Assembly: GCA_031119155.1 (NCBI GenBank)
Contig: JAVHYH010000064.1
Coordinates: forward strand, 1-14,549
Direction of reading: 5' to 3'
Origin: Brevundimonas sp.
GTDB lineage: Bacteria; Pseudomonadota; Alphaproteobacteria; Caulobacterales; Caulobacteraceae
DNA: 14,549 nucleotides
Part shown: one piece after another, positions 1 to 6,862 of the stretch
Numbering within the stretch: position 1 is the first letter of the stretch
How the letters are laid out: the number at the start of each line of letters is the position of its first letter
Program-made: the position numbers and the translations under genes
The notes under the pieces: generated by a model
The model's database searches: none
Told to the model about the DNA's origin: nothing
What the model saw: only the letters and a program-made list of their open reading frames with translations

Positions 1-241
1 GGGTCCAGACAGCGTTGGCGCGCAGGATGGCGAGGTAGGCGACGACGTGCCGCCAGCTGTTGGCGGCGCACAGGCCGATGCGGTCGCCGGGCCGGACGCC
101 GCGTGCGGTCAGGTCAGCGGCGGCGCGCTCGACCAAGCGGATCAGCTCGCCGTGAGTCAGGGTCACGTCGCCGTCGAACAGGGCGGGGCGGGCGGTCTTG
201 GCGGTGGCGTTGTCGTATAGGGCGCGGATGGGGTGGGTCAT
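1..241 (-). CDS. AMP-dependent acyl-CoA ligase, N-terminal part (cut by window edge)
   Basis: Only the first 80 residues lie in the window; the gene runs off the left edge. The translation begins MTHPIRALYDNATAKTARPA. It continues with the N-terminal pattern of the ANL superfamily (acyl-CoA synthetases): a V-T-L-T-H-G-E-L segment, then G-V-R-P-G-D-R-I-G-L, then N-S-W-R-H-V-V-A-Y-L-A. Such enzymes activate a carboxylic acid as acyl-AMP and then form the CoA thioester in the cytoplasm. The ATP-binding P-loop and catalytic core are outside the window, so substrate class cannot be judged. Its ATG overlaps the TGA of the upstream thiolase gene (ATGA), which implies translational coupling and membership in the oxygenase operon. 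It is a second CoA ligase besides the one at 10203-12017. Confidence 0.8.
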   Translation of the reverse strand, partial: MTHPIRALYDNATAKTARPALFDGDVTLTHGELIRLVERAAADLTARGVRPGDRIGLCAANSWRHVVAYLAILRANAVWT

Positions 242-1467
242 GCGGCCCACCGTTCCAGAACGGTGACAACCGTGGCCGCCTCCTCGACGCCGAGGAAGCC
301 GCCGCCGTTCTCGGCCACGGCGATGCGGGCGCCCTCGACCTGACGCGGCCCGGCCTCGCCGCGCAGCTGGGTGGTCAGTTCGAACAGCTGGGCGAGGCCG
401 GTGGCGCCGACCGGGTGACCCTTGGCGACAAGGCCGCCGGAGGGGTTGACCGGGGTGCGTCCGCCCAACGCGAAGTCGCCCGTCGCGACGCGGGCGCCGA
501 CGCTGCCGGGTTCGGCGAGGCCGAGGTTCTCGATCTGCTGGAGCTCGGCGTAGCTGGTGGCGTCGTGGACCTCGGCGAGGTCGATGTCGGCGGGGGCGAT
601 CCCGGCCTGCTCATAGGCGGCGGAGGCGGCGCGGCGGCCGATGTGGTTGTCGAAATCCCGGGCGTCCCGAGCCCCGGCGCTGACCAGAGCGCAGCCCCGG
701 ATGCGGACGGCGCGGGCTTGGGCGTTCAGCCGCTTCAGGCCGCGCGCGGAGCAGACGACCGCCGCTGCCGCGCCGTCGCTGACCGGGGCGCACATGGCGC
801 GGGTGAAGGGGAAGACGATGGGCTTGTCGGCCAGCACCTGCGCGGTCGTCATCGGCGTGCGGTACTGGCTGCGCGGATTGTGTGCGGCGGCGGTGTGGTT
901 CTTGGCGGCGAGCAGGGCGAGGTCCAGCGGGGTCGAGCCGTAGCGGGCCATGTGGGCGCGGGCCTGCGCCGCATACAGGTCCATGAACAGGCTGCGGCCG
1001 TCCGTTGGAACCTCGCCACCCATCTGGCGGATGTAGTCCAGCACGCCGTCGCGGTCGTGAATGTCGGTGCCTCCGGCGAAGGCGGCGGCGACCTGTTCAG
1101 GGCGATCCGGGAAGACCATCTTCTCGACCCCGACGACGAGGGCGATGTCGCCTGCTCCGGCGCGGATCCAGTGGAGGGCCTGCAGCAGGGCGGTTGAGCC
1201 GGAGGCGCAGGCGTTCTCGACATTGACGACCGGGATGCCGGTCAGGCCGAGCGGGCGTAGGGCGATCTGCCCGCGCACGGTGTTCTGGCCCTCCAGCATG
1301 GGCTGGCGGGTGTTGGAGAACCACGCCGCCTCGATGTCGGTCAGCGTCGCGCCCGCGTCAGACAAGGCGGCGGTGACGGCTTCGGCAGTCAGCGCCTTGA
1401 CGCTGTCGCCCGGCCGCTTGCCGAAGGCGGTCATGGAGACGCCGGCGAGGAAGGCATCCGTACTCAA
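238..1467 (-). CDS. SCP2/lipid-transfer-type thiolase family protein
   Basis: A 409-residue thiolase-fold protein. The nucleophilic Cys87 sits in V-E-N-A-C-A-S-G-S; a V-H-D motif (His301) and N-P-S-G-G-L-V-A-K-G-H-P-V-G-A-T-G (His351) follow. This order and the HD motif match the SCP2-type thiolase branch (sterol carrier protein X, bacterial lipid-transfer thiolases) rather than classical FadA. In SCP2 thiolases the HDCF motif supplies the second catalytic Cys; here it reads H-D-A-T, so that Cys is missing. The enzyme may therefore do a retro-aldol or retro-Claisen step, or have altered chemistry (inference). The likely start is a TTG that overlaps the paaN stop codon (TTGA). An in-frame ATG further upstream would add 43 low-complexity Arg-rich residues encoded inside paaN and is rejected. 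Its stop overlaps the next gene's ATG. Likely role: a late chain-shortening step for the operon's acyl-CoA. Confidence 0.85.
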   Translation of the reverse strand: MSTDAFLAGVSMTAFGKRPGDSVKALTAEAVTAALSDAGATLTDIEAAWFSNTRQPMLEGQNTVRGQIALRPLGLTGIPVVNVENACASGSTALLQALHWIRAGAGDIALVVGVEKMVFPDRPEQVAAAFAGGTDIHDRDGVLDYIRQMGGEVPTDGRSLFMDLYAAQARAHMARYGSTPLDLALLAAKNHTAAAHNPRSQYRTPMTTAQVLADKPIVFPFTRAMCAPVSDGAAAAVVCSARGLKRLNAQARAVRIRGCALVSAGARDARDFDNHIGRRAASAAYEQAGIAPADIDLAEVHDATSYAELQQIENLGLAEPGSVGARVATGDFALGGRTPVNPSGGLVAKGHPVGATGLAQLFELTTQLRGEAGPRQVEGARIAVAENGGGFLGVEEAATVVTVLERWAA

Positions 1468-3143
1468 AGCGGCCGCCGTCGCTGGACGATGCGGAAGCGC
1501 GAGGCGACGAAGGCCAGATCGGCGAGGCAGGCGTTGCCCGCCGGGTTCAGGCCGGTGACGTGATAGTCGCTGTAGGCGGCGGCGAAATTGATCCACATCG
1601 CGCCGGTCAGATTGATCGACAGATTGGCGCCCGCGGCCTCGTAGGCGGGGACGGCACGGTCGATGAAGGTCTCGTCGGTCGAGTAGAGATAGGACGAGAT
1701 CGAGCCCTTCGTCTTGGCTAGCCAGGTCGCCTCCATCACCGCCTCGTCGGACGGGCGGGAGACGAGGAAGAGGACCGGGCCGAAGCGTTCTTCCGCATAG
1801 ATATCGGGATCACCCGCGCCCTCGATGGCGATGACCAGCGGGGTCAGGGTGCGGGCGTTCGGGAAGTCCGGATGCGGATAGGGCGCGGCCTCGCGCAGGA
1901 CGCGGGCGCCCGGCGTCGCGTCGGCGGCGGCGCGGGCCTGCGCGACCACATCGAGGCTGACCTGTCCCTGTATCGCGCCCATCACGCCCGCGGCCTGCGC
2001 CGGGTCGGCGGCGAGGGCGTCGATCTGGTCCACGATGGCCTGCGACATCGTCGGGAACAGGTCCGGCGCGATGTAGATGACCTGCGGGCTGGTGCACATC
2101 TGGGCCGAGAACAGGCTGGACGAGCGGGAGATGGCGCGGGCCACGGCCCCGGTGTCGGCCACGCTGTCGATGACCACGGTGTTCACGCCCGCCGTCTCGG
2201 TGAACAGCAGCTTGCCGGTGACCGTCCGCTCCAGATGACCGCCGTATCGGGGGCTGCCGGTGAAGTCGATGATCTGGACGTCGGGGTGGTCGATGAAGCG
2301 ACCGGCGACGGGCTCGGCGAGGGTGTCGACCGCCATTGTCACGAGGTTCGGATTGAAGCCGAAATTGGCCAGCACCTGACGGCAGGTCTCGACGCCGATG
2401 GCCATGGGCAGGATGGCGATGGGGTGCGGTTTCACGATCACCGGATTGCCGGTGGCGAGGCTGGCGAAGATGGCGGGCCAGGCGTTCCAGGTCGGGAAGG
2501 AGGCGCAGCAGATGACCAGCCCGACCCCCCGCGGGACCAGTTTGTAGGTCTTGCGGAGCGCCACCTGATCGGCGCCGAAGGGTCGGTGGTAGTCCGCCTC
2601 GCGCGTCACATCGCGCATGGCCTTGGCGGCATAGGCGAGGGCCTCGACGCCACGATCCAGCGCATTGGGGCCGGAGCCGCTGAAGGCCTGCACATAGCTT
2701 TGCCCCGCGACGTGCATGATGGCGTGGGCCATCTCGAAATTGCGGTCGTAGAGCCGCTTCGCCATCTCGAGGCAGAGGGCGAGACGGAGCTCGGGATCGA
2801 CCTCGCGCCATTCGGTCATGGCGCGCACGGCGGCGTCCACCAGCGCGTCGGGGTCGCTGACCGGATAGCGGATGCCCAGAGGCTTCTGGGTGAAGGGCGA
2901 GACCTCCTCGCCGACCGTCTCGCCGGTGGCGCCGGGCTGGCCCAGGTCGAAGGTCGAGCCCAGCCGCGCCTCGAAGGCGGCCCTGCCCGCGCCGGGCTTG
3001 TCGGGGCCGTGGATCTTCGTCGAGGGCGAGTCGCTGAACGGGCTCCAGGCCGCGCGGGTGCGGACGGCCTCGATGGCGGCGTCCAGCGTCGCGGCGTGGC
3101 GCGCGATCAGGTCGGCCTGACGATCCAGCGGCGCGCCATCCAT
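1464..3143 (-). CDS. paaN: PaaN-type aldehyde dehydrogenase
   Basis: A 559-residue aldehyde dehydrogenase superfamily protein of the PaaN subfamily ('phenylacetic acid degradation protein PaaN'), close to that family's usual size. Visible marks are the cofactor-region segment A-S-F-P-T-W-N-A-W-P followed by K-P-H-P (Lys238), the loop I-I-D-F-T-G-S-P-R-Y-G-G (291-302), T-E-T-A-G-V-N with the likely general base Glu316, and catalytic Cys350 in S-A-Q-M-C-T-S-P-Q. The family is predicted to oxidise an aldehyde or semialdehyde to the acid with NAD(P)+. No other paa gene is in the window, so the name marks homology, not phenylacetate catabolism. Here it probably oxidises an aldehyde released by the cleavage oxygenase (inference). 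The ATG lies 2 bases after the upstream thiolase stop. A longer in-frame reading to about 3563 runs inside the thiolase gene and is Arg-rich, so it is rejected. Confidence 0.85.
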   Translation of the reverse strand: MDGAPLDRQADLIARHAATLDAAIEAVRTRAAWSPFSDSPSTKIHGPDKPGAGRAAFEARLGSTFDLGQPGATGETVGEEVSPFTQKPLGIRYPVSDPDALVDAAVRAMTEWREVDPELRLALCLEMAKRLYDRNFEMAHAIMHVAGQSYVQAFSGSGPNALDRGVEALAYAAKAMRDVTREADYHRPFGADQVALRKTYKLVPRGVGLVICCASFPTWNAWPAIFASLATGNPVIVKPHPIAILPMAIGVETCRQVLANFGFNPNLVTMAVDTLAEPVAGRFIDHPDVQIIDFTGSPRYGGHLERTVTGKLLFTETAGVNTVVIDSVADTGAVARAISRSSSLFSAQMCTSPQVIYIAPDLFPTMSQAIVDQIDALAADPAQAAGVMGAIQGQVSLDVVAQARAAADATPGARVLREAAPYPHPDFPNARTLTPLVIAIEGAGDPDIYAEERFGPVLFLVSRPSDEAVMEATWLAKTKGSISSYLYSTDETFIDRAVPAYEAAGANLSINLTGAMWINFAAAYSDYHVTGLNPAGNACLADLAFVASRFRIVQRRRPL

Positions 3144-3145
3144 GA

Positions 3146-4294
3146 TCAGCCGATCCGCTCCACGATCATGGCCGCGCCGACGCCTTGCGCGCCAGCGGCG
3201 ACTACGAGGCCATAGCGCCCTTCGGCGGCGTCCAGCGCATCGAGCAGGGACGACAGCAGGATGGCCCCGGTCGCGCCCATGGGATGGCCCTTGGCGAGAT
3301 GCCCGCCGCCGACATTGACGCGGTCGGCGTCCACGTCCCGCTCGCGCAGGAATTTCACGATGGTGACGGCGAAGGCCTCCATGAACTCGATCCGGTCCAT
3401 GTCGGACAGGGTCAGTCCAGCCCTGGCCAGCGCCCGGTCCATGGCGGTGAAGCCGGCGGTCAGGGAGGCCTCGGGATCGCCGCCCGCCTCGGCATAGGCG
3501 ACGATCTTCGCGCGGGCGCCGTCGGCGGCGGCGCTGACCAGAGCCAGACCGGCGCCGTCGCACATGGGCGGGGCGTGGGCGACGGTGTGGCGGTGGTCGA
3601 TCTTCCGACCGTTCAGCGCCTCGGCGTACTGCTCGCCCAGCGGGGCGAAGGCGGCGGGCATGCCGGCCAGGCTCTCGGCGGTGGTCGAGGCCCGAGCGGG
3701 CTCCTCGCTGTTCAGGCCGTTCAGCGGGATGCGCGACTTCGTGAGCGGGGTGCCCTCGGCGGCGGCGGTGCGTTGCTGCGAACGCAGGGCGGCCTCGTCC
3801 ATTTCCAGACGGGTGACGCCGATGTCCTCGGCCAGGCGGTCGGCGGCGACGACGACGGGGATGTAGCGGGTCCGCGGCGGGAAACTGGCGTCCTCATAAT
3901 AGTCGGCCTTGTCGCCCATGAAGGGGACGCGGCTCATCATCTCGACTCCGCCCGCCAGCGCCGTTTTCGCATCCCCGGCGGCGACCATGTTGGCGGCCTG
4001 CCCGATCGCGGTCAGGCCCGAGACGCAGTAGTTGTTCAGGCTGAAGGCATAGGCGTCGTCGGGCAGCCCGGCGTGCATCTTGGTGACGAGGGCGACATTG
4101 GCGCCCTGCGCTCCGACCTGTCCCACGGCGCCGAGGATCAGGGCGTCGGCCTTGTGGGCCGCGCCGCCGTTGCGCTGGTCCAGCGCGTCGATCAGGCCCG
4201 CGACCAGTTCATGTGGTTTCAGCGAGGCGAGGCCGCCGTCAGGGCGGGCCTTGGCGCGGGGCGTGCGAACGGCGTCGACGATGTAAGCGGTCAT
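3146..4294 (-). CDS. Thiolase (FadI/acetyl-CoA acyltransferase-like), atypical active site
   Basis: A 382-residue thiolase-fold protein of near-normal length. The acyl-accepting Cys90 is present in N-N-Y-C-V-S-G-L, and the oxyanion His337 is present in A-K-G-H-P-M-G-A-T-G-A. Two other normally conserved positions differ. The N/H-E-A-F-A motif reads M-E-A-F-A (Met305). The C-terminal C-x-x-G-x-G segment reads A-G-A-Q-G-V-G, with Ala367 where the second catalytic Cys should be. The pattern G-x-G-A-A-M-I-V-E near the end points to the FadI/HADHB side of the family. Classical function is thiolytic cleavage of 3-oxoacyl-CoA; with these changes a standard mechanism is uncertain. The start ATG has a good ribosome site (AAGGA, 7 bases upstream). 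The gene starts 11 bases after the oxygenase stop and ends 2 bases before paaN. Confidence 0.85.
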   Translation of the reverse strand: MTAYIVDAVRTPRAKARPDGGLASLKPHELVAGLIDALDQRNGGAAHKADALILGAVGQVGAQGANVALVTKMHAGLPDDAYAFSLNNYCVSGLTAIGQAANMVAAGDAKTALAGGVEMMSRVPFMGDKADYYEDASFPPRTRYIPVVVAADRLAEDIGVTRLEMDEAALRSQQRTAAAEGTPLTKSRIPLNGLNSEEPARASTTAESLAGMPAAFAPLGEQYAEALNGRKIDHRHTVAHAPPMCDGAGLALVSAAADGARAKIVAYAEAGGDPEASLTAGFTAMDRALARAGLTLSDMDRIEFMEAFAVTIVKFLRERDVDADRVNVGGGHLAKGHPMGATGAILLSSLLDALDAAEGRYGLVVAAGAQGVGAAMIVERIG

Positions 4295-4305
4295 ACTGTC
4301 ATCCT

Positions 4306-5775
4306 TCAGGCGGCGATCTGGCCGCCGGGCGCCCAGGTGCCGTGGAAGCCGGCGGGGACGCGGGCGGGCAGGGGGATGCGGGCGATGGGGCCGGCTTCGA
4401 AATCCCTGGCGGCGATCACCTGAACCTCGGAGGCTCCGGAGCTCTCGTCGGTGGTGAAGACGATGACGTAGCCGTCGTCCTCGTCGACCGCGCCGACGCG
4501 GGGCGCGAAGGCGGGCTCGGAGCCGCCGACGCCGGGCGCGAACTCATGCGTCTTCGCCGCGCCGGTGTTCAGGTCGTACTTGATCAGGCCCGAGAAGCGC
4601 TGGAGCTCCTGAGGGGCCATGGCGACATGATAGGACCAGTTGGTCCTGCGGCCGGTGTAGTCGAGATTGACGACCGGGAACTCGCCGACGCGGTCGTCCA
4701 GCTGGCGCTTCTTCACCTGCCCGGTGACCATGTTCATCCGCCACTCGACCGGCACGGCGTTCAGCGCCAGCACGTTCACCATCGAGGCGTAGGGGCCGTA
4801 GGCGGGGTTCGGCGGGAAGCCGTTCGGCGTCATCATGCAGGCGGTCATGACCACCTCGTCGCCGTCCTCCCAGCAGTTGGCGACGTGATAGATGTAGCAG
4901 GTGTCGGTTTCGAACCAGCGGACCTGATCACCCGCGCCGTTCTTGGGCACAACGCCGAAGCGGGCGGGCTGGTCGGCGACCTTGATCTGCCACATCGAGT
5001 TGCGGAGGCCCGCCTCGGTGAAGACCACCGGCAGGTCGTGCAGGATGATGTAGTTCTCGGTCAGGCCCATGTCGTGCGGCAGGCGCGGTCCGGGCAGGTC
5101 GACCTTCTGGAAATTGGTCAGCTGGTTATCGGCGCTGACGACGCCGAAGGTCATCCACGGCTCGTAGAGCGAATAGTCGAAGAAGCAGAACTCGCCGGTC
5201 TTGGGATCGACCTTGCCGTGGGCCGAGACGTGACGCGGCAGGGCGCCGCCGAAGGTCTCGTTGCCGAGGGTTTCCAGCGTGCGGGCGTTGACCCGCACCG
5301 GCTTGCCCGAGATGTACCAGAGGGCCATCAGCGACCCGTTGTGGAAGACCAGATCGGTGTTGGCGGTGTCCTTGTAGACGAGGTCGCCGCGCCCCGACGC
5401 CGGGTTGGTCTGGGCCGAGGGGGCGAGGACGCCGCCCGCGTGGATGTCGAGCCCCTGCTGTTCGGCGCGGTAGTCGTCCGTGCCGACGTAGCGGTTGCGG
5501 TATTCGGCCTTGCCGTTCTCGAAATGGATGGCGTGGACCATGCCGTCGCCGTCGAACCAGTGATGCAGGCCGGACGGGGCGTGGGCGGGGTTGGGCCCGT
5601 TGCGGACGAAGGCGCCGTACAGGTCCTTCGGAATCTCGCCGATGACCGGCAGGTCGAGCGCCGTCGTCTCCCGCGCCACAGGCTCGTACAGGCCCTGCAG
5701 ATAGGGGTTCATCGCATTCAGCGGGGTCAGTTCGCCGGTCTCGATCCGGCGCGCCGTCGTCGCGTCATCGGCCAT
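4306..5775 (-). CDS. Carotenoid/stilbenoid cleavage oxygenase family protein (Fe(II)-dependent)
   Basis: A 489-residue member of the RPE65/carotenoid cleavage oxygenase family, which includes lignostilbene dioxygenases and isoeugenol monooxygenase. The four iron-binding histidines are all visible, spaced as in the family: His186 (S-A-H-G-K-V-D), His234 (L-P-H-D-M-G), His297 (Y-I-Y-H-V-A-N) and His478 (G-F-H-G-T-W) near the C-terminus. The early motif Y-G-A-F-V-R-N-G-P-N-P and W-F-D-G-D-G-M are also typical. The family cleaves a C=C bond with O2 to give carbonyl products, in the cytoplasm. Tyr96 and Lys135 lie roughly where lignostilbene dioxygenases place Tyr101 and Lys134 against the substrate phenol, which favours a phenolic substrate (inference from memory of the family; needs alignment). 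It is the first gene of the operon, with a strong ribosome site (AAGGAG, 7 bases before ATG) and motif site A just upstream. Confidence 0.93.
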   Translation of the reverse strand: MADDATTARRIETGELTPLNAMNPYLQGLYEPVARETTALDLPVIGEIPKDLYGAFVRNGPNPAHAPSGLHHWFDGDGMVHAIHFENGKAEYRNRYVGTDDYRAEQQGLDIHAGGVLAPSAQTNPASGRGDLVYKDTANTDLVFHNGSLMALWYISGKPVRVNARTLETLGNETFGGALPRHVSAHGKVDPKTGEFCFFDYSLYEPWMTFGVVSADNQLTNFQKVDLPGPRLPHDMGLTENYIILHDLPVVFTEAGLRNSMWQIKVADQPARFGVVPKNGAGDQVRWFETDTCYIYHVANCWEDGDEVVMTACMMTPNGFPPNPAYGPYASMVNVLALNAVPVEWRMNMVTGQVKKRQLDDRVGEFPVVNLDYTGRRTNWSYHVAMAPQELQRFSGLIKYDLNTGAAKTHEFAPGVGGSEPAFAPRVGAVDEDDGYVIVFTTDESSGASEVQVIAARDFEAGPIARIPLPARVPAGFHGTWAPGGQIAA

Positions 5776-5817
5776 GGTGCGGCTCCTTAGGTCTCAGAAT
5801 GCAATCTGCATAATTCG

Positions 5818-5837
5818 GTCCATCTCTGCAAGTTACT
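5818..5837. promoter_or_regulatory. Shared 20-bp motif, site A (putative operator)
   Basis: The plus strand reads GTCCATCTCTGCAAGTTACT. It matches the pattern GTCC-N6-GCAAG-YNAST found also at 6787, 10127 and 14317. It lies 42 bases upstream of the oxygenase ATG (minus strand) and overlaps the stop codon of the upstream SDR gene, so it could control the oxygenase operon separately from the SDR. A short inverted repeat (ATGCA-ATC-TGCAT, 5799-5811) lies next to it on the oxygenase side. Confidence 0.6.
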
Positions 5838-6747
5838 GCAGGCGGACCGCGGTCGCGGGGCGCGCTTTCAGGAAGGCCTCGAAGGCGGCGTTGCCGTCGG
5901 GCGGCAGGGTCCAGTCCTCCAGCGACATCAGCGGGCCCATGGCCGCGGTCAGGTCGTCGGGCGAGACCTCGCCGGGCGGCTGGAACTGGACCCCGGGGCC
6001 CTCGATCCGCACCGCACGTCGGACCTTGCCGGCGCCGGCCACCAGGGTCTCGCCGTTCAGCGGACAGCCCTCGCTCATCAGCCAGCTGACGACCGGGGCG
6101 ACGTATTCGGGCGGCATGGCCGAGCCGACCTCGTCGGTGACATAGGCCTCGGTCATGCCGGTCAGGGCGTAGGGGGCGACGGCGTTGGCGTGAACGCCCT
6201 TCGCGGCGCCCTCCAGCGAGATCACCCGCATCAGACCGATCAGCGCCGCCTTGGACGAGGAGTAGGCCGCCATGCCGTGCACCCCGTGCAGGCCCGCCGC
6301 CGAGGTGGTGATGACGATCCGCCCGGCGCCCTGTTCGCGCATGTGCCGGTAGATCGGCAGGGTGGCGCTGACGGTGCCGAAGAAGTTGATGTCGAAGACC
6401 GCGCGCAGCTCGGCCATCGTCTGCTTGTGCAGGCTCTTCGCTTCAGGCGCGCCGGCGTTGTTCACCAGGCCGTCGATGCGGCCGAAGGCGGTGAGGGCGG
6501 CGTCGAGCAGACGCTCGCCTGCGTCATCCTGTTCCACCGCCAGCGGACAGGCCACGGCCTCGCCGCCCGCGGCGCGAATGCGCTCGACGACGGCCTCCGC
6601 CGAGGCCGGCTGGCCCGAGGCCCGGGGCCGTGTGTTGACCACGACCTTCGCCCCACGGGACGCCAGATCCAGCGCATAGGCCAGACCCAGCCCGCGCCCG
6701 GCGCCCGTGACCACGATGACCCGGTCTTTCAGTGACCGTTGTTCCAT
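5833..6747 (-). CDS. SDR-family oxidoreductase, HSD17B4/(3R)-hydroxyacyl-CoA dehydrogenase-like
   Basis: A 304-residue short-chain dehydrogenase. The NAD(P)-binding motif T-G-A-G-R-G-L-G is at 14-21, N-N-A-G at 96-99, and the catalytic set is Ser149 and Tyr162-x3-Lys166 (Y-S-S-S-K). About 50 residues extend beyond a classical 250-residue SDR. Segments such as P-P-E-Y-V-A-P-V-V-S-W-L and the late V-A-G-A-G-K-V-R-R resemble the dehydrogenase unit of peroxisomal multifunctional enzyme type 2 (HSD17B4), which oxidises (3R)-hydroxyacyl-CoA. That makes a beta-oxidation-type dehydrogenase the best guess; it is not proven. The start is the ATG at 6747, with GGAGG five bases upstream. A longer reading from 6792 begins inside motif site B and is rejected. 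It is divergent from the TonB-dependent receptor, and 57 bases separate its stop from the oxygenase gene. Confidence 0.88.
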   Translation of the reverse strand: MEQRSLKDRVIVVTGAGRGLGLAYALDLASRGAKVVVNTRPRASGQPASAEAVVERIRAAGGEAVACPLAVEQDDAGERLLDAALTAFGRIDGLVNNAGAPEAKSLHKQTMAELRAVFDINFFGTVSATLPIYRHMREQGAGRIVITTSAAGLHGVHGMAAYSSSKAALIGLMRVISLEGAAKGVHANAVAPYALTGMTEAYVTDEVGSAMPPEYVAPVVSWLMSEGCPLNGETLVAGAGKVRRAVRIEGPGVQFQPPGEVSPDDLTAAMGPLMSLEDWTLPPDGNAAFEAFLKARPATAVRLQ

Positions 6748-6786
6748 CGGTTCCTCCCTGCTTGCGTAAAAAGACTTGCAAACTTG

Positions 6787-6806
6787 GTCCATTGGCGCAA
6801 GCTACT
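6787..6806. promoter_or_regulatory. Shared 20-bp motif, site B (putative operator in divergent promoter region)
   Basis: The plus strand reads GTCCATTGGCGCAAGCTACT, in the 115-base gap between the divergent SDR (start 6747) and receptor (start 6863) genes. Two more CTTGC elements lie to its left (6761-6765 and 6775-6779). These make inverted arrangements with GCAAG at 6797-6801: CTTGC-N17-GCAAG and CTTGC-N31-GCAAG. The position between two divergent genes suits a site that controls both. Confidence 0.6.
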
Positions 6807-6862
6807 CTTCCAGTCGAGCTTCCGATCAATGAGAAGCCGCTGCCCTGGGGAGGGAAACGCTG

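Noticed and set aside
103..1197. Long plus-strand open frame opposite the SCP2 thiolase
   Set aside because: It is Gly/Ala/Arg/Val-rich with no domain pattern and lies wholly opposite a clear thiolase; typical antisense reading of GC-rich coding DNA.
3144..3563. N-terminal extension of the PaaN frame
   Set aside because: It overlaps the thiolase gene, gives Arg-rich low-complexity sequence, and a proper ATG sits 2 bases after the thiolase stop.
1872..5790. Plus-strand open frames at 1872-3215, 3185-4423 and 4213-5790
   Set aside because: All lie opposite well-recognised genes with intact motifs, and their translations are Gly/Asp/Val-rich without family signatures.
6748..6792. Upstream ATG for the HSD17B4-like SDR at 6792
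   Set aside because: It falls inside motif site B and lacks a ribosome site; the ATG at 6747 has GGAGG at ideal spacing and starts just before the Rossmann fold.
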